54,640 nt of DNA from Streptococcus ovuberis (GCF_012396585.1 NZ_JAAXPR010000016.1:1-54640); one strand, 5' to 3'. Positions 17,588-27,326 are shown, counted from the stretch's first letter. A program made the numbers and translations. Notes: generated from the sequence alone by a model not told the origin.

Positions 17588-18292
17588 ATGAAAACATTAA
17601 AAAACAGCGCAAAATTTATCGGTTTGATTGCCCTGATTTTGGTCATCAACCTCAGTCCTATGTTCATGATTGGGAATCAAGCTAGGACCCCTGTTGGCCT
17701 TCAATGGTTTTTAAGCATTGGCTATCTGATCTTGGCCAGCCTAGTGATCCGTCTAGTTTACAAGCGCTATAAAACCTATGAAAGTCCTGAGGTCAGGGCA
17801 CAGAAATTTGGCTGGAAGGACCTTGGCATCGCCCTGCTGTTCTTTTTGGGAACACGGGTAATCGCTATAGTGGGAGCCATCGTGTTCCAACTTTTACTGG
17901 GAACAGCTACTTCGGCTAACGATGCGGCTTTGACGGCGACAGTAGGTCAGGTACGTTCTATGTTTGTTCTTTACTTCGTAGCTTTCCATGTAGCGATCGG
18001 CCTTTTTGCTCCGATCTTGGAGGAGCTGGTTTTCCGTGGGTTGTTCACCAAGTATTTCTTCGCCAATCGTGCTGGAAAATGGCTACCGTTGATTCTTTCG
18101 TCAGCCATCTTTGCCCTGCTTCACATTGCGCATCCTGTAGAATTTATCGTCTATTTCCCACTGGGCGCTCTGTTCTACCTAGCCTATGCCCGCAGAGGGA
18201 ACATCAAGGACTCCATAGCGGTGCATATCCTCAATAATAGCCTATTGGTCATTTTATCAATCGTGAATTATATCCTTTTGATGTTGCAATAA
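17588..18292 (+). CDS. CPBP family intramembrane glutamic endopeptidase
   Basis: 234 aa with about seven membrane segments. The three CPBP motifs are present: EELVFRG (EExxxR), FALLH (FxxxH) and HILNNS (HxxxN). Such Abi-type proteases are found beside bacteriocin or membrane-stress genes and may act in processing or immunity. GAAAGGAA precedes ATG 17588. It follows the duplicated membrane genes by 56 nt and ends the cluster before a strong terminator, so it is probably co-regulated by the Xre protein. Confidence 0.88.
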   Translation: MKTLKNSAKFIGLIALILVINLSPMFMIGNQARTPVGLQWFLSIGYLILASLVIRLVYKRYKTYESPEVRAQKFGWKDLGIALLFFLGTRVIAIVGAIVFQLLLGTATSANDAALTATVGQVRSMFVLYFVAFHVAIGLFAPILEELVFRGLFTKYFFANRAGKWLPLILSSAIFALLHIAHPVEFIVYFPLGALFYLAYARRGNIKDSIAVHILNNSLLVILSIVNYILLMLQ

Positions 18293-18300
18293 GAGATTAG

Positions 18301-18343
18301 AAAAGCCTATGAAAAAGTTAAGGGAATTTTCATAGGCTTTTTG
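18301..18343 (+). terminator. terminator of the DUF3278/CPBP cluster
   Basis: AAAAGCCTATGAAAA (18301-18315) pairs perfectly with TTTTCATAGGCTTTT (18327-18341), 15 bp, with T-rich 3' side. Confidence 0.9.
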
Positions 18344-18570
18344 GCTACTCGTCAACAAGGAAAAGATCAAGCGACTGTCAGAACTTTTTGCGTTTCCGTC
18401 AGAGAGATGTGGAGACTCAGAGCATTGGTCTGTCTTCCTTCTAGACGCAGAAATTCATCTGTGCTATAATAAACAATAAGTTGTAAGCGCTATATATAAC
18501 ATTGGAAATCGTTAGGAAAAGATTGTCAGAAAAATCTTAGTAGGCCAAGATTTAGAAAGGAAGGATTCTC

Positions 18571-19458
18571 ATGTCTAAAGTGTTATTAGTGGTCAATCCA
18601 AGTGCTGGTGGGGAGAAAGCTAAAGTTTTTGAGCAGCAGGCTAAGAAGAAATTAGCGAGTTTATTCGAGGAAGTGGTTGTTAAGTATACTGAAAAAGCCG
18701 GTGATGCAACGACATTTACCAGAGAAGCAGCAAATGAGCGTTACGACAGTGTCTTTGTTATGGGGGGAGACGGCACGGTTAACGAAGGGATTAGTGGTTT
18801 AGCGGAATTGGATTACCGCCCGACCTTTGGCTTCTTTCCTTTAGGGACGGTTAATGATTTGGCACGTGCATTAGGCATGTCACTGGACCCCGAAGAAGCC
18901 ATTCGTCGGCTTGATATCAGAAAAACGAAACCACTAGACATTGGTAAGGTCAATGACCAGTACTTCATGAATGTCGTGGCCATTGGGACCATTCCAGAGT
19001 CAATTAATAATGTCGATCCTGAGCAAAAAACCAAGTGGGGTAAATTAGCGTACTTTATTTCTGGTTTCAAACAGCTGACAGAGACTACTTTTTATGATTT
19101 TCGTTTGACTGTTGATGGAGTGGTCCAAGAGGTTAAGAGCAGTACCTTGCTGATTGGATCGTCCAACACCATCGGTGGTTTTGAAAGCATTCTCCCAGAA
19201 GCAAGGGTGAATGATGGCTTGTTGCATCTCATTTACCTCAAAGACCAAAGCCTGTTAGATACCTTGGTCGCTGTGCCAGCTTTACTGTCTGGGCATAGTG
19301 ATTCTAGTGAGAATATTGGCTACCAGACCTTTCAAGACCTCAAAGTAGAATTACTGGACTCAGACACCCAACTCAGTATCAATGTAGACGGTGATGAGGG
19401 AGATCACTTGCCAGTCAAGATTAGGATATTGCCATCGCATCTGGATGTTTACTACTAG
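18571..19458 (+). CDS. diacylglycerol/lipid kinase family protein (DagK/YegS type)
   Basis: 295 aa. The family start VLLVVNPSAGGEKAKVFEQQ, the catalytic/ATP motif VMGGDGTVNEG and the block FGFFPLGTVNDLARALG are all present, as is IGSSNTIGGFESILPEARVNDGLLHLI in the C-terminal beta-sandwich. It phosphorylates a lipid such as diacylglycerol, returning it to phospholipid synthesis. AAAGGAAGGA precedes ATG 18571. It is separated from both neighbours by more than 200 nt and is likely monocistronic. Confidence 0.9.
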   Translation: MSKVLLVVNPSAGGEKAKVFEQQAKKKLASLFEEVVVKYTEKAGDATTFTREAANERYDSVFVMGGDGTVNEGISGLAELDYRPTFGFFPLGTVNDLARALGMSLDPEEAIRRLDIRKTKPLDIGKVNDQYFMNVVAIGTIPESINNVDPEQKTKWGKLAYFISGFKQLTETTFYDFRLTVDGVVQEVKSSTLLIGSSNTIGGFESILPEARVNDGLLHLIYLKDQSLLDTLVAVPALLSGHSDSSENIGYQTFQDLKVELLDSDTQLSINVDGDEGDHLPVKIRILPSHLDVYY

Positions 19459-19598
19459 CTAGGACTTGTGGAGCAGTCACTCATCTTGGAAAAATCAGAT
19501 TGCTAACGCTTTAACCAGTTTTGCCAAAAACCATTGGAAAGTTTCGGGAAGTGAATTTATGACCCAACTAGAAATTTAGTAAAAGTCAGCAAAAACCT

Positions 19599-19626
19599 TT
19601 GAAAAATCTTAGTCTTGTGGTAAAAT
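19599..19626 (+). promoter_or_regulatory. probable tig promoter
   Basis: TTGAAA at 19599-19604 and TAAAAT at 19621-19626, 16-nt spacer, with TG two bases before the -10 (extended -10). It is 36 nt upstream of the trigger factor ATG. Confidence 0.6.
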
Positions 19627-19661
19627 TGTAGGGTATGTAAAAAAACTTAAGGAGAGACATC

Positions 19662-20945
19662 ATGTCTGTATCATTTGAAACAAAAGAGACAAACCGCGGC
19701 GTTTTGACCTTTACCATCGCCCAAGCGGATATCCAACCAGAGTTGACAAAAGTTTTCAACAAGATTAAGAAAGATCTGGCAGTGCCAGGATTCCGTAAGG
19801 GGCATTTGCCACGTCCTATCTTCAACCAACGTTTTGGTGAAGAAGCGCTTTACCAAGATGCTTTGAATAACCTCTTGCCAGATGCCTATGAAGCAGCTGT
19901 AAAAGAAGCGGGAATCGAAGTAGTTGCTCAACCTAAAATTGATGTTTTATCTATGGAAAAAGGCCAAGATTGGACCATCACAGCTGATGTTGTGACAAAG
20001 CCTGAGGTAAAATTGGGTGATTACAAAAACCTTGAAGTAACTGTAGAGGCTTCAAAAGAAGTGACGGATGAAGATGTTGACGCTCGTCTTGATCGTGCGC
20101 GCAATAACTTGGCTGAGCTTGCGATTAAAGAAGGCAAAGCTGAAGAAGGCGACACTGTGGTTATCGACTTTGTTGGTTCTGTGGATGGCGAAGAATTTGA
20201 AGGTGGTAAAGGCGATAACTACTCACTTGAGCTTGGTTCAGGCCAATTCATTCCAGGTTTTGAAGACCAATTAGTTGGGCATGAGGCTGGCGAGACCGTT
20301 AATGTTGAAGTAACATTCCCAGAAGATTACCAAGCTGCAGACTTGGCTGGTAAACCAGCTGTCTTTGTAACAACTATCCATGAAGTCAAGACAAAAGAAA
20401 TCCCAGACTTGGACGATGAGTTGGCTAAAGACTTGGATGAAGAAGTAGAGACCTTGGATGAATTGAAGGCGAAGTACCGCAAGGAATTGGAAGCTAGCAA
20501 GGAAGAGGCTTACACGGATGCAGTAGAAGCAGCAGCGATTGAGCTTGCTGTAGAGAACGCTGAAATCGTTGACCTACCAGAAGAGATGGTTCACGAAGAA
20601 GTACACCGTGCCATGGACGAATTCCTTGGTAATATGCAACGTCAAGGCATCTCACCAGAAATGTACTTCCAAATCACTGGCACTACTCGCGATGACCTTC
20701 ATAAGCAACATGAAGCAGATGCAGACAAGCGCGTGAAAACCAACCTTGTTATCGAAGCTATTGCCAAGGCAGAAGGGTTTGAAGCTACGGATGAGGATAT
20801 CGAAAACGAAATTCAAAACCTTTCAACTGACTACAATATCCCAGTTGAGCAAGTGCGTAGCCTGCTCTCAGCAGATATGCTTAAACATGATATCGCCGTT
20901 AAGAAGGCTGTTGAAGTTATCACCAGCACTGCTAAGGTAAAATAA
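19662..20945 (+). CDS. tig: trigger factor (ribosome-associated chaperone, PPIase)
   Basis: 427 aa, normal length. The ribosome-binding signature is [19 protein letters not shown] (GFRxGxxP), followed by the FKBP-type PPIase domain (about 150-240, [20 protein letters not shown]) and the helical C-terminal arms. It binds nascent chains at the exit tunnel. GGAGAG precedes ATG 19662, and a strong terminator follows, so it is monocistronic. Confidence 0.98.
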   Translation: MSVSFETKETNRGVLTFTIAQADIQPELTKVFNKIKKDLAVPGFRKGHLPRPIFNQRFGEEALYQDALNNLLPDAYEAAVKEAGIEVVAQPKIDVLSMEKGQDWTITADVVTKPEVKLGDYKNLEVTVEASKEVTDEDVDARLDRARNNLAELAIKEGKAEEGDTVVIDFVGSVDGEEFEGGKGDNYSLELGSGQFIPGFEDQLVGHEAGETVNVEVTFPEDYQAADLAGKPAVFVTTIHEVKTKEIPDLDDELAKDLDEEVETLDELKAKYRKELEASKEEAYTDAVEAAAIELAVENAEIVDLPEEMVHEEVHRAMDEFLGNMQRQGISPEMYFQITGTTRDDLHKQHEADADKRVKTNLVIEAIAKAEGFEATDEDIENEIQNLSTDYNIPVEQVRSLLSADMLKHDIAVKKAVEVITSTAKVK

Positions 20946-20954
20946 AGAAGTCAT

Positions 20955-21000
20955 AAAGATTGCCAAAAGAGTCCTTAGGATGATTTCGGCAATCTTTTTT
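20955..21000 (+). terminator. tig terminator
   Basis: AAAGATTGCC (20955-20964) pairs with GGCAATCTTT (20988-20997) and runs into TTT. The remaining gap to 21255 shows nothing further that I can support. Confidence 0.88.
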
Positions 21001-21255
21001 AGGTGTGAGTAGAACCATTGAGTGCTGTAAAATAGCAACTATTTGTGTTTGGGTTAAAGAGTCGTCAGGTGTTCTGATCACTCGGTGTTAGCTCAGGTGG
21101 TTCAATTGTTGGAGTCTGTTTTATCGTTTTGGCAAAACATAGCCTGATTTTGAAAGAATGTTACTCATAAATAAAAGAGGAGCTGTTGTGAACGACTTCT
21201 CAAAAGCCTCGAGTTTTGTTATAATAAAGAAAACGATTCCAAAAGGAGGAGAATC

Positions 21256-21711
21256 ATGGAAGTCAAAGAAATCATGAGGATTTTGGAGGAAATGAAGGTA
21301 GCCGTCTTTGCAACGGTTGATAAAGATGGCCTACCACATGCAAGGCATATTCATTTGGGTGTAGCCAATGAGCAGGGCGTCTTTTTTATGACGGGGCCCA
21401 ATACCCAATTCCATGAGCAGATGATGGATACTGGCCAAGTAGCAGTGACAGCAATGGCACAAGAGGACTACCTCATTCAAGTCATTCGGATCGAGGGACG
21501 AGTAAGGCCTGTCGGCCCAGATTTGCTTCATGCCTTGTTGAAAGACAATCCTTACGTGTCATATGTTTATCCTACAGCGCAGGAGCAACAGGATGTTCAG
21601 GTTTTCCAACTTTATGAAGGAAAAGGGTTTTACCATAGCTTGACCCAAGGGCATAAATATGTCTTTTCCATCGGGGACAAGCAGTCTCCGACCAGCAGGA
21701 CTATTGTTTAA
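21256..21711 (+). CDS. pyridoxamine 5'-phosphate oxidase-like FMN-binding protein
   Basis: 151 aa split-barrel protein. MKVAVFATVDKDGLPHARHIHLGVANEQGVFFMTGP is typical of PNPOx-like general stress flavoproteins, followed by the second half with YLIQVIRIEGRVRPVG. It may bind FMN or F420-like flavins; true PdxH activity is not implied. AAAGGAGGAGA is a strong ribosome site before ATG 21256. A TATAAT-like box lies about 30 nt further upstream (TTGTTATAATAAAG). Monocistronic by spacing. Confidence 0.82.
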   Translation: MEVKEIMRILEEMKVAVFATVDKDGLPHARHIHLGVANEQGVFFMTGPNTQFHEQMMDTGQVAVTAMAQEDYLIQVIRIEGRVRPVGPDLLHALLKDNPYVSYVYPTAQEQQDVQVFQLYEGKGFYHSLTQGHKYVFSIGDKQSPTSRTIV

Positions 21712-21879
21712 TAGGTTTATAGAGGGGTGCTTGGGATTTTTTGGTGCCTGAAATCGGTGAGGTTGCCTTCTATAGCCCGACAATCCGATGAGGTCAGTCA
21801 CTAGAGACCGCATTGGGCATAGGCAAACCTTAAAAGATTTGATATAATAGAGACGACAAAAGATATTAGGGAGTATGCC

Positions 21880-22242
21880 ATGATTGATTTAGCAGTAGCC
21901 TGGACCTTTACCAAGGAGACTTATGCGCCAGAAAATGCAATCAAACTATTGAGACCAGATGAAGATATTGTTGCGGTTTATAAGACAACCAAGGATATTG
22001 CTATTTTTACGGATAAGCGTTTGATTGTCAGAGATGCACCGCCTCTAGCTCCAAAGAAGGTGGAGACCTATGTCTTGCCTTACAGGGCTATCCAAATGTG
22101 GTCAACGGAGAAGAATGGCACAATTTTAGACTTCGGCGCAGATGTGGCATTATGGACACAGGTTGGCCGGATGAAGATCAATCTCAAAAAAGAAATTGAC
22201 TTGCAAAAGTTTGAAGCCCTCTTGTCTGATCTCATTGTTTAA
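21880..22242 (+). CDS. bacterial PH domain protein
   Basis: 120 aa. LLRPDEDIVAVYKTTKDIAIFTDKRLIVRD followed by PYRAIQMWSTEKNGTILDFGADVALWTQVG is the bacterial pleckstrin-homology (YvbH/bPH) pattern. No membrane segment or extra domain is present. Such small cytosolic PH proteins have no established role. A TATAAT box at 21843-21848 and a GGGAG site precede ATG 21880. Confidence 0.8.
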   Translation: MIDLAVAWTFTKETYAPENAIKLLRPDEDIVAVYKTTKDIAIFTDKRLIVRDAPPLAPKKVETYVLPYRAIQMWSTEKNGTILDFGADVALWTQVGRMKINLKKEIDLQKFEALLSDLIV

Positions 22243-22274
22243 TTTAGAACTTTAGCCAAAACATTCAGGCATAA

Positions 22275-22600
22275 CATCTTAGTGGCGAAGATGGGTCATC
22301 GTTTTGTCGAGATAAGGTGACTAACTGAGTTGCCTGTGATGGTGTTAGCCGTGTTTTTCGAGTGGCAATGTAGGGGGCTTGGCAAAAGCCAAGGGGCAAT
22401 GCTAACCGTATAGGACGGTTAGTTCGCGTTAAGACAAGTCTAATGTCTTGGGATGTCTTGTCTTGAAGAGAGACCGTCATGAGAGGTAAGTCCTCTGCTG
22501 AGTGATTCGCTCATTTTAGCATCTGTTTTAGCTTTTAAATGAGAGAGCGAGCAAAATCGCGTTTTCGGACGATCGATTGGGACTCGCTTTTTTCTTTTTA
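22275..22600. ncRNA. candidate structured RNA region upstream of thrC
   Basis: The 611-nt gap 22243-22853 has no credible ORF but five ordered stems: 22275-22293 (CATCTT/AAGATG), 22378-22393 (CTTGGC-AAAA-GCCAAG), 22402-22422 (8 bp), 22431-22464 (AAGACAAG/CTTGTCTT), and a terminator-like stem AGCGAG (22546) with CTCGCT (22583-22588) followed by TTTTTCTTTTT. That order, small stems ending in a terminator, suggests an independent transcript or a regulated leader. No T-box sequence, SRP, RNase P or tmRNA core was found. Strand is probably plus because the T-run follows on that strand. Confidence 0.4.
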
Positions 22601-22853
22601 GGTTAGGCGGATTTTCGGCTTAAAGTTACTTTCGTTACATAAACATAAACGGAGTGGCTTTATGGTGATGGCGCTGAAAAAATGGGAAGTATCAACGTCC
22701 TTCACCACTGATAGCAGTCTGACTTTCTTGAAGCAGCTAGATTTTCTGTTTTGAAGGTTCAATCACTATAAAACTGCAACTGTCCGGTTGAAAGCGTACC
22801 GTTCCTTAAAAAATTGTGGTAAAATAATAAAAAAGATTTTTAGAGGATAATTT

Positions 22854-24350
22854 ATGACTGTACTTTACCAATCAACACGAGATGCAAAATTGACAGCTAC
22901 GGCTAGTCAAGCCATTTTACAGGGGTTGGCAACTGATGGTGGTCTCTTCACCCCACTTAATATCCCTCGGGTTAACCTTGATTTTGACCGTCTGACATCA
23001 GCATCATATCAAGAAGTTGCCAAGTTGATTCTATCAGCTTTCTTGGATGATTTTACGAGTGAGGAGTTGGATCACTGCATCGCGGCAGCTTATGATCACA
23101 AATTTGACGTGCCAGCCATTGCGCCTTTGGTTAAATTATCGGATCATCAGTACCATTTAGAGCTTTTTCATGGTTCGACCATTGCTTTTAAGGACATGGC
23201 CTTGTCTATTCTGCCTCACTTGATGACAACGGCTGCTAAAAAACATGCTTTGGAGCAAAAAATTGTAATCTTGACAGCCACTTCAGGAGATACTGGGAAG
23301 GCTGCAATGGCAGGTTTTGAAGATGTTCCAGAAACCGAGATCATCGTTTTTTATCCACGAGGTGGTGTCAGCAAGGTCCAAGAACTTCAAATGACCACTC
23401 AAACTGGGGAAAACACCCATGTTGTTGCGATTGAAGGGAACTTTGATGACGCTCAGACACAGGTTAAGAAAATGTTCAACGATGCTGACCTGAGAGAACG
23501 TTTGTCTGAAGCTGGTTATCAGTTCTCATCTGCTAATTCCATGAATATTGGCCGTTTGGTGCCTCAGATTGTCTACTATGTCTATGCCTATGCTCAGTTG
23601 GTCAAGTCAGGTGAAATTGCGGCAGGAGAGTTAATTAATATTGTCGTTCCGACAGGGAACTTCGGTAATATCTTGGCGGCTTACTATGCTCAGCAAATTG
23701 GTCTTCCTGCTAAGAAGCTAATCTGTGCTTCAAACGAAAACAAGGTGCTGACGGACTTTTTCAAGACCAAAACTTACGATAAGCAACGGGAGTTCAAAGT
23801 GACGACATCGCCATCTATGGATATCTTGGTTTCCTCCAACTTGGAGCGCTTGATTTTCCATTTGGTTGGCCATTCGGCAGAACAGACGGCCGACTTGATG
23901 CAAGGACTAAGCCAAGAGGGGCACTATAGTTTAGGTGAGGTTGACGAAGACATCTTGTCTCTTTTTGAAGCGGGCTACGCGACAGAGGCTGAGACTGCGA
24001 AAGAAATCAAGCGTCTCTTTGATGCAACCGGCTATATCCAGGATCCGCACACAGCAGTTGCATCAGCTGTTTACCAGGCCTATGTCAGAGAGAGTGGCGA
24101 TAAAACGCCAACTGTCGTAGCGTCAACCGCAAGCCCCTATAAATTCCCTGTGGTAGCAGTTGAGGCTATAACAGGCCAGACTGGCTTGTCTGATTTTGAA
24201 GCTTTAGGAGAATTGCAACAACTTTCAGGCGTAGAGCTCCCACGAGCAGTTCGAGGTCTAGAGGTTGCACCTGTCAGACATGAGACGGTGGTTGAGGTAG
24301 CTGATATGCAAGGAGCAGTAGAGCGTTACCTTGGCTTGATGACCAATTAG
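22854..24350 (+). CDS. thrC: threonine synthase
   Basis: 498 aa, the long (fungal/streptococcal) ThrC class. The N-terminus has YQSTRDAKLTATASQAILQGLATDGGLF; the PLP lysine lies in HGSTIAFKDMALS; TATSGDTGKAAMAGF and PTGNFGNILAAYYA are phosphate and PLP contacts. It converts O-phosphohomoserine to threonine. A TAAAAT box at 22820-22825 preceded by TGG and a GAGGA ribosome site precede ATG 22854. The preceding 600 nt contains stems but no T-box. Confidence 0.96.
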   Translation: MTVLYQSTRDAKLTATASQAILQGLATDGGLFTPLNIPRVNLDFDRLTSASYQEVAKLILSAFLDDFTSEELDHCIAAAYDHKFDVPAIAPLVKLSDHQYHLELFHGSTIAFKDMALSILPHLMTTAAKKHALEQKIVILTATSGDTGKAAMAGFEDVPETEIIVFYPRGGVSKVQELQMTTQTGENTHVVAIEGNFDDAQTQVKKMFNDADLRERLSEAGYQFSSANSMNIGRLVPQIVYYVYAYAQLVKSGEIAAGELINIVVPTGNFGNILAAYYAQQIGLPAKKLICASNENKVLTDFFKTKTYDKQREFKVTTSPSMDILVSSNLERLIFHLVGHSAEQTADLMQGLSQEGHYSLGEVDEDILSLFEAGYATEAETAKEIKRLFDATGYIQDPHTAVASAVYQAYVRESGDKTPTVVASTASPYKFPVVAVEAITGQTGLSDFEALGELQQLSGVELPRAVRGLEVAPVRHETVVEVADMQGAVERYLGLMTN

Positions 24351-24359
24351 AGATAAGGA

Positions 24360-25670
24360 ATGATTTTTAGAGGATTCAGCCCTTTCCAGACGATGCTATA
24401 TCACCGTAAAATTCTCTCGGTAGCTCTACCAGTTCTGGTAGAGAATCTCCTCCAAAGTCTCATGGGGCTTGTGGATACCTATCTCATAGCCCAGTTGGGA
24501 GTCGCTGTCGTCTCAGGAGTAGCTATAGCAAACAATGTGTTAGCTGTCTTTCAGGCAGTCTTCATAGCCCTTGGAGCGGTGGTGTCTGCTACTCTTGCTA
24601 AGCAAAACTGTAAGGATGACATGCGTCTCAGAGAAGCCATGCAAGTTTCTATCACACTAACCTTCTTGCTTGGTGGTGTCTTTGGCTTGATTGGCTTGAT
24701 TGGGGGCTATGAGCTTTTACGACTCCTTGGAGCAAGATTGCAAGTTCTTCAGAATGGCTACTCTTACCTAGCCTATGTCGGTGGAAGCATTGTTTTGCTA
24801 GGATTGATGACAACTTTTAGCGCTATGTTAAGAATCTTGGGTAAAACGAGGGTTCCGATGATAGCTAGCTTTATGGTCAATCTCCTTAATATCTTCCTAT
24901 CTATCATTGGGGTTTATGTCCTGAAATGGGGAGTGGTAGGTGTTGCTTTAGGAACGGTTTTAGCGCGTCTTTTAGGGGTTGTTTGGCTTTGGTTTCAAAT
25001 CCCTATAAAGCCTAATTTCCTTCCTAAATTTGACAAGCTGATCTTCCTGCAAGTCTTTCCGGCAACTGGAGAACGTTTGATGATGCGGCTAGGAGACTTA
25101 GTCGTCATCGGCTTGATTGCTAATTTGGGGGCTCCTGTCTTGGCTGGCTACGCTATCGGTGAGACCCTGACGCAGTTTAACTACCTTCCTGGTCTCAGTG
25201 TGGCAGTGGCTACCGTTATCTTGACGGCTAGCTTACAGGATGACCCCAAAGCATTGCAACGTCTCCTTAAGGAAGCCTACTGCATGAGTTGTGGCTTAAT
25301 GTTTGTCTTAGCTTTGCTCGTTCTTGTCGCTAGTCCTTGGCTAATGTCGCTTTATACCAAGAATTTAGAGGTGACTCGTTCTGGGACGGAGGTGATTTTA
25401 GCCTCGCTAATTGGAACCCCCTTTACAACTGGTACGTTAATAATGACGGCATTTTGGCAAGGATTGGGACAAGCGCAACAGCCTTTTTATGCGACAGCCT
25501 TGGGAATGTGGTTGCTTCGAATAGGGCTCAGCATGGTGTTGCTTTATTTCGTTCAGGCAGGTCTGTGGTCGATTCTTTTCGCAACTATTATAGACAATGC
25601 TTTCAGGTGGGGCTATTTGACCTACCTCTATCTATTAAAAAGGAGAACTACTTTTGTTAAAACTAGATAA
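24360..25670 (+). CDS. MATE family efflux transporter
   Basis: 436 aa with about twelve membrane helices. LSVALPVLVENLLQSLMGLVDTYLIAQLGVAVVSGVAIANNV is the classical MATE N-terminal block, and the second repeat begins near residue 220 (FPATGERLMMRLGDLVVIGLI). It exports drugs or metabolites with Na+ or H+. The ATG at 24360 lies 9 nt after thrC without a clear ribosome site; the ATG at 24393 (MLYHRKI) is an equally good start. Overlaps the next gene by 17 nt. Confidence 0.88.
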   Translation: MIFRGFSPFQTMLYHRKILSVALPVLVENLLQSLMGLVDTYLIAQLGVAVVSGVAIANNVLAVFQAVFIALGAVVSATLAKQNCKDDMRLREAMQVSITLTFLLGGVFGLIGLIGGYELLRLLGARLQVLQNGYSYLAYVGGSIVLLGLMTTFSAMLRILGKTRVPMIASFMVNLLNIFLSIIGVYVLKWGVVGVALGTVLARLLGVVWLWFQIPIKPNFLPKFDKLIFLQVFPATGERLMMRLGDLVVIGLIANLGAPVLAGYAIGETLTQFNYLPGLSVAVATVILTASLQDDPKALQRLLKEAYCMSCGLMFVLALLVLVASPWLMSLYTKNLEVTRSGTEVILASLIGTPFTTGTLIMTAFWQGLGQAQQPFYATALGMWLLRIGLSMVLLYFVQAGLWSILFATIIDNAFRWGYLTYLYLLKRRTTFVKTR

Positions 25671-26787
25671 ACGATGGCTCCTGACCTTGGTCGTGGTCTT
25701 AGCGATTAGTCTGGCGGTCTTTCGCTACTGGTCTTTTGCCGAGCAGGTTTTAAAAACAACTTGGAAAGCGTCGCTTCCTTTTATTGGCGGTGCCATGTTG
25801 GCCTATGTGGTTAATATTTTGATGTCTGGCTATGAGAAAGTTTATAAAAAGTTGTTTAGAGGCAAACTGGCCAAACAATTAGCACGCCCTGTCTGCTTGG
25901 TTTTGGCAAATGCTACTTTTTTGATCCTCCTATTGATTTTACTAGGAATTGTTATTCCGGAGCTTGTTGAGAGTATTCAAGGGCTGATTGCCTTGGCGCC
26001 TAAAGCTATTCAAAACTTGGTGAAAAGTATTCAGGAAAATAGCTTGCTGAATAATACCCTTAATCAGTACTTTGGGAGTGATGCTTCAGAGGAGCTTACT
26101 AGGCAGATTAATGACTATGCGACTCAGATTTTAAATAGCTTGGGGACGTTTCTGTTGGGCCTTCTTAATTCCGTGACGGAGATTTTTTCGGCCTTGCTCA
26201 ATATTTTTATGGCTGTGATTTTTTCACTCTACGTGCTTGCTAGCAAGGAAGACTTGGGCCTCCAATTCCGCCGTCTCCTGACAACTTATCTCCCTAAATT
26301 GGTTGCACCATTTGAAAATGTACGTCAGATCTTCCACCAGTCTTTCCGGAGCTTTTTTATCGGCCAGACGACAGAGGCTATCATTCTGGGGACCTTAACC
26401 TTTGTTGGGATGCTGATTTTTAATTTCCCTTATGCGTCAACAGTTAGTATTTTAGTTGGTTTTTCGGCCATGATTCCAGTCGTGGGTGCCTATATCGGAG
26501 TGACAGTAGGTGTCATTCTCATTATGACGCAGTCCTTTAGTCAAGCTATGTGGTTCCTTGTCTTTATCGTTATTCTTCAGCAATTTGAGGGAAATCTCAT
26601 TTACCCTAGAGTTGTTGGAAATTCTGTTGGTCTTCCGGGAATGTGGGTCATCTTGGCTATCACAGTTGGTGGTGCCCTTGGTGGTATTTTTGGAATGTTA
26701 GTGGCGGTGCCCTTCCTAGCTTCTTGTTATAAATTGATTAAACAAGATGTCCAACGAAGAGAAGCTGAAAATAGAGCGATTGGATAA
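25654..26787 (+). CDS. AI-2E family transporter (PerM/YubA type)
   Basis: 377 aa with about eight membrane segments and the large soluble loop between helices 3 and 4 (about 95-150) typical of the family. FIGQTTEAIILGTLTFVGMLIF and VGAYIGVTVGVILI are conserved segments. Members have been linked to AI-2 export or Na+/H+ antiport, so the substrate is open. Translation starts with TTG 25654, which has AAAGGAG 8 nt upstream inside the MATE gene; no ATG fits better. Confidence 0.88.
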   Translation: MLKLDKRWLLTLVVVLAISLAVFRYWSFAEQVLKTTWKASLPFIGGAMLAYVVNILMSGYEKVYKKLFRGKLAKQLARPVCLVLANATFLILLLILLGIVIPELVESIQGLIALAPKAIQNLVKSIQENSLLNNTLNQYFGSDASEELTRQINDYATQILNSLGTFLLGLLNSVTEIFSALLNIFMAVIFSLYVLASKEDLGLQFRRLLTTYLPKLVAPFENVRQIFHQSFRSFFIGQTTEAIILGTLTFVGMLIFNFPYASTVSILVGFSAMIPVVGAYIGVTVGVILIMTQSFSQAMWFLVFIVILQQFEGNLIYPRVVGNSVGLPGMWVILAITVGGALGGIFGMLVAVPFLASCYKLIKQDVQRREAENRAIG

Positions 26788-26891
26788 AAAAATAAAAAAA
26801 GATTGTCAAGTAACTTTACTTTACAAAAAAGATATGATATCATAGTGAAGTTGATGAAAATCAAAGACTATTATTTGGAGGAAACAGACTA

Positions 26892-27068
26892 ATGGCAGTA
26901 CCTGCACGTCGCACATCAAAAGCGAAGAAAAACAAACGTCGCACTCACTACAAATTGACAGCACCAACTGTAAAATTTGACGAAGTAACTGGTGATTACT
27001 CACGTTCACACCGTGTATCTTTGAAAGGATACTACAAAGGACGTAAAGTAGCTAAAGCTGGCGAATAA
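26892..27068 (+). CDS. rpmF: 50S ribosomal protein L32
   Basis: 58 aa: [20 protein letters not shown] at the N-terminus is the L32 signature. No Cys zinc ribbon is present (C- form). GGAGG lies about 10 nt before ATG 26892, and a TTTACT/TATCAT promoter with 17-nt spacing at 26815-26843 is plausible. It is too short for many ORF filters. It is followed after 14 nt by rpmG, forming the standard rpmF-rpmG pair. Confidence 0.97.
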   Translation: MAVPARRTSKAKKNKRRTHYKLTAPTVKFDEVTGDYSRSHRVSLKGYYKGRKVAKAGE

Positions 27069-27082
27069 GAAGGGAGAGACAG

Positions 27083-27232
27083 ATGCGCGTTAATATCACA
27101 CTTGAACACAAAGAATCTGGTGAGCGTTTGTACTTGACTTCAAAAAACAAGCGTAACACCCCAGACCGTCTTCAATTGAAAAAATACTCACCAAAATTGC
27201 GTAAGCACGTGATTTTTACTGAGGTGAAATAG
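27083..27232 (+). CDS. rpmG: 50S ribosomal protein L33, 3' end used as integration site
   Basis: 49 aa, [20 protein letters not shown] to [12 protein letters not shown], the Cys-free L33 type. AAGGGAGAG precedes ATG 27083. Its last 17 nt and stop codon lie inside the left att core of an integrated element. The element carries the same bases, so the gene is intact, but its natural downstream region is now at 38661 onward, over 11 kb away. Confidence 0.97.
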   Translation: MRVNITLEHKESGERLYLTSKNKRNTPDRLQLKKYSPKLRKHVIFTEVK

Positions 27233-27249
27233 GGATTCACTACACGTCA
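27216..27249 (+). other. attL core of the element
   Basis: 34 nt beginning TTACTGAGGTGAAATAGGG, overlapping the last codons and stop of rpmG; identical to 38627-38660. Confidence 0.9.
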
Positions 27250-27326
27250 ATAGACGGTAGAAACCTTGATTTAAAGCGATTCTTGAAATTCTAAATTTCA
27301 TTACATTGCAATACAAATCAGCCGAA

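Noticed and set aside
22243..22853. Known RNA (RNase P, tmRNA, SRP RNA, T-box) upstream of thrC
   Set aside because: The expected conserved cores could not be found on either strand, so only a generic structured region is called.
25337..25660. 107-aa plus-strand frame overlapping the MATE gene end
   Set aside because: Out-of-frame shadow of a continuous transporter sequence; no start context.
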